Below are positions 49,116 through 61,509 of a stretch of DNA of 64,000 nucleotides, piece after piece (position 1 is the stretch's first letter; every line of letters starts with the position of its first letter). The translations under genes were made by a program, and so were the position numbers. The stretch is from Gracilaria domingensis. Its lineage: Eukaryota > Rhodophyta > Florideophyceae > Gracilariales > Gracilariaceae. The stretch is from contig VCMS01000140.1 in assembly GCA_022539475.1 (NCBI GenBank), positions 62,001 to 126,000 of the forward strand, given 5' to 3'. A model generated the notes under the pieces. The model searched no databases, was not told the origin of the DNA, and saw only the letters and a list, made by a program, of their open reading frames with translations.

Positions 49116-49585
49116 TTAGTTTTCCCTGTAGCCCATGTACGCGCCCATCTCATCAAGCCATAGTGTTCTAATGCCTTCCAGCGCGCAATGCGCTAGTTGT
49201 GCTCTGTTTCCAGCACATAAAAACTCATATCGCTCGTACACGTATGCTTTGTAGGCGGTGTTTCGGGCCGCGCTATTGTTCTTGTATGGTATTCCTATAC
49301 CAGGAAAGTCCGTCTTCGTTCCGCCCACCACTGATTCAGCAACCTAAAGCCAGTGACAAGGGGTACCCCCGCATTTGATTCAAGCAGCATCCTCGTTTGC
49401 AGTTGTAACGCATGGAATACGACGGGGTCATTTTCCATTGAAAGCTTGTTCGAAGTAACTGCATGATGTGAGGCAGAAAATGACGCGGTGTGCGTCATTA
49501 TGGGTGTTTGTTCTGCATTCCTCATGAGCTGGTCATTAGCTTGGCATTCTCTTTGGTAACTCTTGTGTGCTTTGTCTCCGTTCAT
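49116..49585 (-). pseudogene. Unknown minus-strand ORF pair inside the piggyBac-like element
   Basis: A frame from the ATG at 49585 (96 residues; MENDPVVFHALQLQTRMLLE) overlaps a second frame ending at 49116 that looks equally coding (YKAYVYERYEFLCAGNRAQL cut at AHCALEG). A single shift near 49.31 kb would explain both. No family recognised. It could be a cargo or second gene of the transposon. Confidence 0.4.
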
Positions 49586-50029
49586 GCTTGTATGCAAAGC
49601 GTTCCTCTCACATAGATGTTAACCCACAACAAATATGAGGGCATCGACAAACAAGCGATGAGCCCGAGGTTTGTATTTGGCGTTTTAGAGATTCGCGACA
49701 TTCGAAGCTCCAAGACAAGAGGATCTAGATGCAGATATCTGCACGCAAGCCGCGTTCTATAAAACAATGTGCAAGAGCGGCAACGGAGATCTTCTCATCC
49801 GACGCGGTGAGTGCGAGGGCGACAGCGAAAGCCCTCGTGGTTTCGGATCGCGGCGGAGACGGCGAATAGTGTGGCCAATTCGTGCTGCTCTATACGTAAA
49901 GCCCGTTCTGTGCGCGCAGGGCCAGACACTGTAACGCCGGTGCAACTTCGAACGACAGCGCAATCTACCACGCCAAGCACAAAAACCACTCGCGCAACGA
50001 CGACAAACACCTTAAATCGAACGCAAATT

Positions 50030-50427
50030 CAATATTGAGCAAGGGCGACGGCGAGTAAGGACGAAGACGAGGAGAAACTCTGTGACGAGATTGAAAGCAG
50101 CGGGTGTGAGAAGAGTTTGACAGACAAATGAACGACGAAAAACAAGGGCTACGGCGAGGAGAGCGATGCCGAGTTAGGACAAGTGCCAAGAGAGCGACGG
50201 CGAGCACGAACGCAGCCGAGCAAGAGAAAAGCCGAGAGGAGGGACGACGAACAACAACAACGGCTACCACGAGCAACGGTAAATACGGTGAGAGTAACGG
50301 CGAGAGCGACGGCTTGGACGACGGCGAGCAACGAAAATGGCGGCGGAAGTAAGGGCGAAAGCAACAGCGAGTAACGAAGACAACTGCGACAGCGACGTCG
50401 AGCAACGGCTACGGTGGAAAGAGTGAC
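50030..50427 (+). repeat. Low-complexity GCGACGGCGAG-rich tract
   Basis: A degenerate array of short purine-rich units (GCGACGGCGAG, AACGGCGAGAGC and alike) inside the piggyBac-like element. It resumes at 62491-62560 beyond the chromovirus, which inserted into it. No clear gene. Confidence 0.6.
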
Positions 50428-51408
50428 TGTAGAGCAAACCGTGCTCGCCCGGTACACGGGGAAGTATTTCATAAACCCCTGGTAAGGATGATTCCGGGTA
50501 CTAGGAAGGTATGAGTATTGGCCAACGGATGGGATACCTTTTGGCAGTATTGAGGTACGGCACCCTGAGGGGTCGGCCATGACGTGGCGCAGATAAGTAT
50601 TGGTCGCGTGTACGCGTGTGTAGGAATGGGTGTGTTCACACATGTTTTGTTATGATTGCCGGATATTTTACTGGCCGCTGCCGCGGGTTGTCACGTGCAC
50701 CACGTGTATGGACTTGCTTAGGTATGCGTTAGATTATTTAATTTAGTTTAACTAATTTATCGGTTACGATATAAGAGGTGACCTCCCGGTCACCTCCTCC
50801 TTCAGTGAAGGGTAACCGAGTTCGGCTCTGAACCAAGTTCGCCTGCGCGAAGTGTACAACTCCCTCAGAAGGGTCACCGCATACGATACGGATTGGATTC
50901 ATCCCTCGGAATCACGCAGGCAATACTGACCATTGTGGCCTTGCCTTTGGGCTTATTTATTCCGTGTCTTCGGACTTTCTGTTTCTTTTACTGTGCAGTT
51001 GTACTGCTTTCACCACAATTGGTAGCGTTTCCCTCTCTGTATAGAGTTGTGCCGCGTGGGCTTAATACACATCGTCGTCTCCCGGCGCCGGGTCTGTTGC
51101 CGCTTGCCGCACGTCCCGCCGCGGGATTCCTCTCGTTTTCTCCTTTGGTTTCCCTTCCTTTTCTCCCTTTTACCTAGGGCTTACAACGCTCTACGGTACC
51201 TCCCTCCTCAACCATTCCGTCGCTTTTCGCCGGATTCCTGGGTCAGGCCCGTTCACCCATCAACCTCCGTAGGTACATCTCGTACCACGGGCGGTATTAC
51301 ACCCGCACTATCCGTGTTTGGAGGGCTCACTACTGAGTTCACCTCGTCTAGAGGGCAAGGACTCGAACGCCTTGAGAGACGATCCCATCGCTGGGGTTTT
51401 GCTCTACA
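50428..51408 (+). repeat. 5' LTR of the older chromovirus
   Basis: 981 bp, ends TGTAGAGCAA and TTGCTCTACA. Same family as the solo LTR at 28352-29320. Confidence 0.95.
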
Positions 51409-51410
51409 AG

Positions 51411-51428
51411 TGGTCTCCCGACTTAGAA
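51411..51428 (+). other. Primer-binding site of the older chromovirus
   Basis: TGGTCTCCCGACTTAGAA lies two bases past the LTR, identical to that of the young element. Confidence 0.75.
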
Positions 51429-54400
51429 CGGGCTGGATTCTTTCTTTCGTTCTTGTTCTTGTCGAGAAGTCTCACGATGAGTGATCAGTTGGTTTTTGAG
51501 AAGCTACTGTGGAACAGTGGACTCTCTAGAGTGTTTTATTTGTTGTTCGTTACTTACTCTTTGGAGTATCGAGACCTCTCGTTGTTAAGTTGATCTTACC
51601 GTAGTTCGGTACACCGTGGCCCGGTATGGTGTCACCTGCGCCGAACTCTCGACACGATGTGGCCAGAGAAACTGGTGTGCCTCCACCTAGGCCTCTGCGT
51701 TCTCGCGCCTCCGTACCTGCAAGGTCGCCTGACAATGAACAGGTCCCGGAACCCCGGAGAGCTTCGTCAGTCACGTCTGGTCCGAAAGCCGCTTCTACGG
51801 CCGGAGCTCCGCCCGTTACGGGTACTCCGGCCACGGAGAGACCAGACGATGTGGTTGAAACCCCTGGATACTCGTACCTCGAGGCTCAACTGCGTGTCAG
51901 TCAGCTCGCGCAAAACCCGTTGTTCGAGGATCTGCAGTATCTCAGACGGAAGCCTGACCAAGCTGAAATCGGAGATCCAACCAATGACATTCGTGTCTTA
52001 CGTCAAGACGTGAATTCCATTTTGGAAAGTCTGGGTGCACCAGCCGCTTTTGTTCAAGCTTACCATTCCTCTATTCAGGAGCATCGAACTGAAATCGATC
52101 GCCTAACCACTCGGTTGTTTACTCTCAAAGAGATCATCCGGATGGATAACGCATCTGATGCGAAGAATGCTAAGGAAGAAGCCTCTAAGCGCTCGGCACG
52201 CCAATCTCCGTATCACGGAAATCGACGATCCAAAAAGGAACTCCGTTACGACTCGGATTCGTCTAGTTCCAATTCTAGCGTTCGCTCTGCGAAATCTACT
52301 TCATCCAGTTCTTCGGACAGTGAGGAAGACCGAGAACGGTATGGGAGTAGATCCCGCGGGACGAAGTCGACGACGACATATGCCACTCAAGGAGTGATTA
52401 TCTCTCGCGAGAAAGGTAGACGTCATCTTGGACTCAAGGAGTTGAAACCAACGAATCTCCTCTACAGGAAGCTGTTGTCGTATCGTTATTACCGATTGGA
52501 CGATTCATCGTCAAGTCGCACCTCGCGAAGCACCGGTAAGGTGAAGGACCACATCAGAAGACTTAATATCGTCTTTACGAAGAAATTCGATTACGAAGAT
52601 CCAATTCTGGTACTGAACTTCCTGGCCCGCTTTGTGCAGGAAGCCGACATTCTCGGTATGAACGAGGCGCAAGCGTTTCTCGCTTTACCCTATTTTCTGT
52701 CAGGGATGGCTGAAGATCAGTTTAACTGGGTCCGAGGGTCGTCCCGTGCATCTGAGGGAGGTGTCAGCTGTTGGCCGGAAGCGGTCCAATACCTCCTGAG
52801 GTCCTATGCAACAGGAAGCGCGATTCACAACGCGACGCTCGCTCTGCGAGATACTAAACAGAAGACTGAAGAGACCGAAACGGTTTACTCAACTTGGTTG
52901 AACAAAGCGTTTCATCGCTGTGGAAATGTGTACTCCGCTCAGGAGAGATGCACGATGTTCGTGGATGGGTTGGACCCTTCTATCAAGCCTTTGGTGGCGC
53001 GATATCGCGAAGAGTGACGTATGATTACGTATCTAGGATTGGTCCAGTACGCCCAGGCTGAAGGCGAAGTCCTCCGTACTCGGCGCCCGCCGAAACCCCG
53101 TCGCTCAAGGGCGATGCTCGTTAACGAGTCATCTCCATCTCTTTCCTTGGAACGTGGAAACTCCGTGAACCCGGATCTGGATAATGTCCACTTCGTTGGA
53201 AGTGCCCCCGATTCGTACGGGTCTTCTGACATTCCGTCGTCGTTGACTCCGATCTCGGAAGGTGACCCCGCACTCTATATGGGAGGAACACGGGTACAGG
53301 CCGCTCCACTCGCTTACGCGACCAACGGCAGCCGTTTCTCACGCCCAGGATGGGTGAATGCGCAACCGCAACGACGGCCAGATGGTAATCGATCTTTCGA
53401 TAAGTCGGTGACGACCATCTGTCATATTTGTTACCGACCCGGTCATATTGCAGCTGTGTGCATGTCGCCCGCTCGGGATTTACCGAAAATTATCGGGTGG
53501 TATGAGTCCTTGTCACCAGCTGATGGTGCTCGTGTTCCGAGTAAGAATTATGAAGGGCAAAGGGCCAAGTTTGGAAATCCTGTTACAGGACAGAACGTCC
53601 GAACTGAGCAACCTCAGAAACAGGCTGAACAGGTAACTGTGACCAACCCCGAACCCGGGAATTCTGTTTCCCACTCTGAGCAAAGTTTGCCGTCGCCGGC
53701 CAACCCCGCCCAGAAAAACTAAACTTGGGAGTTCCCCCTGCGGGAGGGGCGTCTCCTGAGCCGAATTCGGAGACGCCCGAGGCGCCGGCGCTTCGCTCCC
53801 CGGTCACTTTCCTTAAAAGGAAGATCCTTACGATGAAGATGGCTCAATCTGACGTGGACTCACAGCTTTTAACGGTTCTCCGTCGTCCGCGGGTACGGTC
53901 CCGAAATTCCCGTAACCCCGATAGAGTCCTTGTGATGGCCAGAAGGAATTATAAGGTTTACGCCGACCTCGGCTTATCACACCAGTTTATGGTTCGTCAA
54001 CTGTCTGTGTTAGACACGGGCGCTGCGCCCAATCTCATTCACTCTTCTTTAGTGCCCCCGGCACTTCGGGAATTCGTTCGCTATGGTCCAGGCTTGGATA
54101 TCGCTGACGCGAACAATAACCCGTTGCGCACGGTTGGTTGCTTAACTCTCACAGTGAGACTTGGCACCTACGTGGTGAAACTTGACTTTGTTGTCTGCGA
54201 TTCACTCGCTGCACCGGTTATACTCGGTTGTGATTTTTGCGACCGCTTTGTCGAAGCGATACGCCCAAGGGCGAAAACCGTGGAAATGGAAGACGGTACA
54301 ACCACTCCAATCGTTCGGAAGCCGTTGAGGGGCGCAATCCGGAAGCGCGTTCAATTACCTGTGGCTCAGGACGTTCCAAACGTGGATCCGAAATCAACAA

Positions 54401-54705
54401 AGCTTCGCAAAGTGAAATCCGTTTCACTCCCGCCAGAATCCCAGGTTTGGGTGAAGTGCGTCTCCAAACAACATGGAATTCGACTAGTTCAACCGTCTTA
54501 ATCGTTATACGATCAGCGACAGCTCGCTTTAGCTAATGGTGTTGTTTCTATCGAGCCCGATCAACCTTTCAAGGTACTGGTTGCCTACTTTGGCAAAACC
54601 ACTCAGTTGCTAGTCAAACACCAGGTACTGGGTTCGGTCCTACCGCATCCGAAGGCACTCGTACAAACGAGAATCCCAACGTACAAGGTTCTCGGTGTGC
54701 CCGAA

Positions 54706-54725
54706 GCTAAGGAGGGGGAGGTGCG
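54706..54725 (+). other. Internal polypurine tract 1 (older chromovirus)
   Basis: GCTAAGGAGGGGGAGGTGCG sits between the protease and the reverse transcriptase, matching 34565-34584 of the young element. Confidence 0.6.
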
Positions 54726-57700
54726 TCCTGGAAACTCCGTTTTGTCGGATTCCTTCAGGAATGGAAACTCCGCCGTACCGGAAGCAGTTGCTACTGAAGA
54801 GGTGAATCTAGTTAGTTCGGGTCACGAACGACCGTTCACTCCGGGTAAATCAGCGCTGGTCCCCGGCACAGAACAGACGAATCCTGTTGAGGAATTAGAG
54901 AAGTTGAATCTGGACCATGTCTTAGCGTCTCATCGCGAGAAGTTGCCAGACATGCTCAGAGAATTTACTCCCATGTGGTATAGTTCCTTTGGAACAATTG
55001 TAATTACGGAGCACCGTATTGATCTGCTCCCAGATACTCGCCCCATCGCGCCACACTCCTATCGGGCAGGCCCGAAAGCGCGGGAAGAAGAAAAGTCTCA
55101 AGTCGAGAAGATGCTACGAGCCGACGTAATTGAGCCATTCAGTCGTCATGGGCATCGCCCGTTGTACTTGTTACGAAGTCGGATGTATCGTGGCGTTTTT
55201 GCATCGATTACAGGCGACTTAACGCCGTTACCGTCAAAGACGTGTATCCGATTCCACGGATGGATGAGTACATCGACTCGCTGGGAAGCGCCGGAGTATT
55301 TACCGCCCTTGACGCCAATTGGGGTTACTGGCAGGTTCCAATTCGAAAGGAAGATCGCGACAAGACCGCGTTTGTATGTCACCAAGGACTGTACCGTTTC
55401 AAACGGATGCCCTTCGGGCTAACGAATGCTCCCGCTACGTTTCAGTGCGCGATTGATATTCTGTTGGCCAGATTCAAGTGGAAGACTTGTCTTGTGTACT
55501 TGGACGACATTGTCGTATTTTCCAACAGTATGGATGAACATACGTCCCATGTGAGGGAAGTGATGCAGGTTCTGCGTGACGCAAATGTTACCTTGAAGCT
55601 CAAGAAATGCGAATTCTTTACCGACTCGGTGAAATACCTGGGCCACATTATCTGCCCAGAGAAACTCTCGGTCGACGAGGTAAGGGCGAAGTCGCTGAAG
55701 GAAGCGAAACATCCGACAACTCAGACGGAACTCCGATCATTTCTCGTTTTGTGTAATGTCTACCGTCGGTTCGTCCCGAATTTCGCTGATACTGCAGCTC
55801 CTCTCAACTCTCTCCTCAGGAAAGGACAGCCAGTTAAACTGGAACCATTCGGCGATGCGGAAGCATCCGCCTTTTCGTCGTTAATCGACGCTGTTACGTC
55901 TCCGCCGATTTTGGCGTTGCCGACTCCAGGGCTTCCATATGAAGTTGATACTGATTCCAGTGACCACCAAGTGGGGTGTGCCTTGTTTCAAGTCTCGAAG
56001 GAAGGCGAGCGACGTCCAGTTGGATACTAGTTCCGTTCATTGAACGTGCATGAGCGTAATTACTCAGTCTCTGAGAAAGAGTGTCTCGCGGTCGTTTGGG
56101 CGCTGTCTATCTTACGACCCTATCTCATGGGAACCCATTTTCAGGTACATACGAATCATTCGGCTCTCCGTTGGCTTATGGAGATCTCCGAGCCGTCGGG
56201 TCGCCTTATGCGTTGGCGTCTCCGTCTATCGGAATTTGATTTTGATGTCCGGTACAAACGGGGCACCCTGAATATGCAGGCTGATGCGCTTTCCCGCTTA
56301 GGAACGTCTTGAGAAGCAGAACCTGTCGACGACGACGACAGGCCATGCTTCTTGGTGGAAGACTGGGAGGAAGACTCCGAAATTACGGATGACGTCTGTG
56401 ACAATATTCTCGCCGCAGAAACGGCCGAGCCACCGCCTGGCTCATTTGAACCCATTACCGCTGAAGAGGTAATACGTGAACAACACGGGGATCCTTTGTG
56501 TACTCAGATAAGGGCCCGACTCAACGGGGGATTCAAGATACCCTTTCTAACCAACGATCAGGGATTTCTTGTTAGGATTGTTGGGCCAAGTCCTCAAATT
56601 GTGGTTCCACACTCCCTACAATGGAGGCTTCTCCATATATCCCACTATGCAAAGATTGGGGGATACCCTGGTGGCAGGAAGTTGCATCTAACTCTCCGAA
56701 GAGACTTTTATTGGCCAGCTATGGCATTCGACTGCTACGCAGTACGCCGTTCATGCACGGAATGCGCCAAGAACAACGTCAAACTCCGACGAAATTCTAA
56801 GTCGATGACGCTGTTCCCAGCCCGGGCTCCTTTGGAGTTCGTCGCTCTCGACATTCTGGGCGAATTAATTCGAACCGCACGCGGTCACAGGTACCTCCTG
56901 GTTATCACGGACAGGTTTTCGAAGCTGATGCGAACCGTTCCGTTGAAACGGATCACTGCAGCAGCAGTTGCACAAGCATTTGTGACGCATTGGGTCTTCA
57001 CTTACGGGCCACCCGGTAATCTGCTTTCAGACAATGGCTCGCAGTTTGCGTCAAAGCTCTTTATGGACGTATGCCGTATCTTGGATGTCAAGAATTTGTT
57101 TACAACAACCTATCATCCCCAGTGTAATGGGCAGGTAGAACGATTTAATCGTACAATGCTTAACGCATTACGATCCTATGTTGCAGATCACCCAAAGGAT
57201 TGGGACTTGTACACCGATGCTATTACGTACGCGTATAACACCCAGGTGCATCAAGTAAGGAAGCTTTCGCCGTTTGAACTCGTTCTTTCGAGGATACCGC
57301 CACCGGTAGCAATCGAATTACAACCGACGCTAGCGTCTTTCCCGTCACCACGGATGTACAAGGACACCTGGAAAAATTGGTTAACCAAGATGGTACCGGT
57401 CGCCCGGAAGGCCATGGAAAAGGCACAGATTACGTACAAGCGTAGTTTTGATCGCCAAATTCGCGGTACACCAGTGGTGGTAGAGCCCAACAGCTTTGTC
57501 TTTCTTCGGAAGGAGTATTATAATCCTGACAAGGAAAAGAGACATAAGCTCTCCCCCATCGCTGATGGATCATATCGCGTCATTTGCGTCAATCCGGATA
57601 CCGTCGTACTCGACATTGACGGACGTCATGAACGAATCTCGCGCGGCCGCGTTGTGCCCGCCCCAACGCCACCCACCGCAACCGGGCCCACCTCAACCAA

Positions 57701-57932
57701 TACCCAATCAGGGGATCCTCAACAGGAGACAGAACCGTCAACAGCCGCTACACTACCGTCGCACCCGGCGATTCTTCGGCACCCGGATCGAGGATTAAAT
57801 GATCTACCTACAGTAGGTACTTCTGACCACAGAACTGAACTTCCTACTACTTGGACGAATTCCGACGACTCTGCACGAGTATTTACAAGAGTAGCCCCCC
57901 CACCCCATCTCCTGATGGAGCCCGTGGCTCCA

Positions 57933-57951
57933 CCTGAGGAGGGGGAGGATA
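57933..57951 (+). other. Internal polypurine tract 2 (older chromovirus)
   Basis: CCTGAGGAGGGGGAGGATA lies in the linker after the integrase, matching 37718-37737 of the young element. Confidence 0.6.
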
Positions 57952-59614
57952 CCGCAGCTGCTGCGAATGGCACTGACGCTCCGGTGTCGCCCGGTTCCCC
58001 AACCACGGGAAATGTGATCCACACTGACAATCCAGTCGCTCCCGTGGGAGAATCTAGTGGCACAGTTGCCTTGTCGCACCCCAACCGTGAGGACTCCGCC
58101 GTATCGATCTCCGTTACCACAGAACGTGCCCGCAAGAGGCGCGACGCTGCCGCAGAAGCAGCTACCCACTCTGGGACCTCTAACCGCTTAAGAATCGGGT
58201 ATCCGCGGTGAGAAGCATAGCCGAACTGTGAAAACGGTTTCCGCTGATCCGGACCAGCCGCTACACACGGAAGAATAGCATTGCAACCCTGAAATGGGAA
58301 GCCTCGTGAACGAGTTGTGCTGAGTATTACCACTCATTATGGATTCCCCTGTGGGGTTTTTATCGCTTTCTTGGAAGCCGACACTCTACAGTGTGAACCA
58401 CATCGCGTATGGAGACTTGGAACTCCGCCACCACTGCAACAAGTGCAATCTCCGTGACACGGGGCCACAAAACCAGGCGCGTGCTACGCGACGCACGTTA
58501 CAACGTGAAAAGCCCTAATGAGCGGTCGGCGACCTTTTGCTAACGGATGACCGAGCACGGCACGCGCACGATTGTCGTGGTCGCCAATCTGTGGCGTAGA
58601 GCCAATCAGAGCTCTTGGCACAAGCCCCGTGGACCGGGTAAACCACCGCCCTGCCAAGGGAGTGCCGTACGCACCTCCGTCACCGAAACGGTTATCCCCG
58701 TGAAGGCCGGGAGATTCGTCAACCGGAAGTACTACCGTTTGTCAGTCTCTCGACTCTCGTCGAATAACGTGATACCGTTGGACTCGTCTGATCGAGAGCT
58801 TTGCAACTACCTCTCTAGCTCGAGGATAGGAAGCGTAGGACGCGAGTTACAGTACGGCCGCCACAGCGGCATGCATGGAAACCCGCGGAAGTAAGCCCGT
58901 CTCCAACGCTTGGAAAGCTTCATCTGCGTGATTTTAGGCAGCTACAGAACCTCTCCAGGTGAAACTGTATCAGCAGGAGTGACCAATACGCCATGCAGTC
59001 CCGCGAACGGGAAGTGTTGCCACAAGAATTCGTTATCGAACGCATCGTGAGTCACGTCGTGAACCCCGATGGGGAGACTGAATACCAAGTCCGTTGGTAC
59101 GGATACTCCCCTGAGGAGGATACTTTCGAGCCGATCGAACATCTGCCTCGATCGAAAGTTCTCGCCTACTACCGGAGCAAGCGCTTACCGCCACTTCCAA
59201 ACTTGGACGCAGCCCAGGTAGGGTGACAGTACTACTGTGCCGCGAGGTGAACCGACGGGCCCACTTGTGGGAGAATAATTGATGGTATTACCAAGAAGTT
59301 TGGGTTGTTCCTACGGAAGGAAGTATCGAAGGGATGAAAGAAGAAAGATGATTTCCGTCTAACGGACGCCGATATATCGGAAAGAAGCGAACTACGGTCT
59401 AACGGTCCATGTGAACATGTCGTGAAGCTACACGCGTAATGGAGAACCGTATTGGAACGATGGTGCGCCAAAGGCATTGAACCGTAATCCGGTTATGAAG
59501 GAACTGATATCGAAGTCGATCTTATTCTAAGGAAAAGTTGTACCGCTAGCTATCGCGGAGTGCGTTGGTCGCAGAGCCTACGACAGCCCATCATGGGGGA
59601 ACCCACCGTTGGGA

Positions 59615-61429
59615 TTACTGCCATCCTGTCGAAGGACCGGCATCTCCAGGGTTGGACGGCCCCGCTTGGGGAGGCTGACTCGCGAAAGCCTGCGCGTCCA
59701 ATGCCAACAGCTGGCCGCGGTCGTACATATCCGGTGGAACCGGCACCCCAAGTCCGAGGAGTTGGTTGCGCATCGCTATCACGCGAGGGTCAATATTCCC
59801 CTGCGAAGGGCCCACGCCCCAACCGATAGGAGCAACTGGCGCAGCCGCCCCTCCGGCAACCGGAACTCCTGCGGAAGCCGCCGACGGACCTTCCGTTGCC
59901 GGGTCTTCCACAGTACCATCCAACATTGGATCGTCCTCCTCTGCTACGGAGTAATGGTTGTTGGTAAACATGAACCCAATAGGGTGATCGCTCGGATCCA
60001 CTAGAGAAAGTCCGCGTAGGACGAGAGCCCGCTCCTTCGGGACGGTAACTCTCTCCCAGGGATCGTAATACACGAAGTCACCGGCACCTGGATGTCTTCG
60101 CCCTGGCGAACGGTCGTAGTGCGAACGAGTGCCCCTGGGGACGTTTTCCGCCGGAACGGTACTCTAATCAATGGAATCGATGAGATCGATAAGGCTGATG
60201 ACCTCGCTCACGTTGTCGTCCCAACCGAGCGCGGTGTATAAGTCCAGTGATCTAATCACATTCCGTAACCTTGGAAGCAAATACCAAACACGGTTCTGGT
60301 CGTATGCTTCCCATAGCATAAACGCGGCAACGCGTGCGGCCCATTCGGCGATGAAGAGCATCCAATACTCCGAGTGCGGATTCGCAATCATGCGTGACCC
60401 CACATAGGAGATGCACGGAGGCAATTCCGGGAAACACCCGCGTGGTACCTCATAGTGAGCCCACCACGATGGGAGTGGAGCGAATCGACCCGCTATTGCG
60501 TCCGGACGCAAACGTTCAACCTCCATGTTCTGCTGTGGAATCAGATACCCGAACCGGGATCGCCGTTTACGTTCGTTTCGCAGTCGGTCGAAGAAGCTTC
60601 CCTCTCCCGAAGGGCGATGTAGATATCGGAACTCCGCTCGCAAGATCGGCCTGTTGAACAGGAGAATCTCCGCCGGCATCGCCTCCGGGAAGTTTTCCGC
60701 CGCTTGGAAGTCCGCGAGGTTCGCGCCATACTTGATCTCTCCGTAAGTTCGGAACCGGAAAAGGTCGAACCCGTATGACTCGGGAATCCTCTCGGGGAAC
60801 GAGGCTCGGTCCTTCCGAAAGTATGCCAATCGCGCCATAGCCGCGCGCGCTTCATCTAGCGTTTCGTATCCGCGGCCGCGCCGTTTCCGTGACAACACGT
60901 GAGGTGCGACCGCCACGCGCTGTCTCCAATCCCAGGAATCCACCATATCTCGGTGTAGGCTGCCAGGCAGCATACCGTTCTCGGTGTATGAATCCATCAA
61001 CGCACTTTTGCGAACCGCTGTCGGGTGAAACCAGGGCGCTCTGAAATAGGCCCAGCTTCCCCCGGTAGTCTGATCTTGAAAAAGGAGCGATTCAAGCGCT
61101 ATCCAGCCAGCTGGAGTCGCCAGCAAGGGCACCGCTTGAGCGGAATTCCACGCCGCGACGTCGACCGGGTTCGGTGTAGTCGTGTGATGTTGACTCTGAG
61201 GCAGAGGAGCGGAGGAGAAACCGCCGAGATATCCTGTCGCAGGAGTTGCGGGACCCGAAACGTTCGGAGCTCCGGCTTGAGAGTGCTGCACGTCGCCCTG
61301 GTGAGGGTTCATCGAATCGTCGATCGCGGAAGAAACTTCGAGTACTGAATCGTCTGAGTGCAGAGAAGTTGAGTGCGCTTGCGCGTGTGTCTCGTTGTGA
61401 CGAGGAACCGGAATCTCGGATATGTCCAT
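59615..61429 (-). pseudogene. Antisense ORF of the older chromovirus, broken
   Basis: It begins at an ATG (61429), 80 bp inside the 3' LTR, as in the young element. Matching motifs are RAPWFHPTAVRKSALMDSYT, FRTYGEIKYGANLA, PILRAEFRYLHR, SRFGYLIPQQNMEVERLRPD, ELPPCISYVGSRMIANP, EWAARVAAFMLWEAYDQNRV and YYDPWERV. The N-terminus is again Ser/His/Pro-rich and the tail acidic, then Ala/Pro-rich. Function unknown. It is broken in this copy. Confidence 0.8.
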
Positions 61430-61493
61430 GGTGGACTGCGCTTATATACTCGCTCGCTGATGAGTCTCCGCTTGCAAACCGGATGTTTCCTGC

Positions 61494-61509
61494 GCTAAGG
61501 AGGGGGTTA
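61494..61509 (+). other. 3' polypurine tract (older chromovirus)
   Basis: GCTAAGGAGGGGGTTA abuts the 3' LTR at 61510. Confidence 0.8.

Larger units (their letters stand above)
51626..59226 (+). pseudogene. gag-pol region of the older chromovirus, broken
   Basis: It carries, in order, the same parts as the young element: Gag with a coiled-coil-like stretch, the capsid region and a CCHC knuckle (about 53.42-53.46 kb), protease (about 54.0 kb), reverse transcriptase (about 55.1-55.7 kb), RNase H (about 55.9-56.3 kb), integrase with HHCC finger and DDE core (about 56.6-57.2 kb), a long linker and a C-terminal chromodomain (about 59.0-59.2 kb). Protein-level likeness to the young element is strong throughout, while the DNA has diverged widely. 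It is a fossil with several breaks. Confidence 0.9.

Noticed and set aside
49757-50643. Ser/Val-rich minus-strand ORFs over the GCGACGGCGAG tract
   Set aside because: They come from translating a low-complexity repeat that runs into the LTR.
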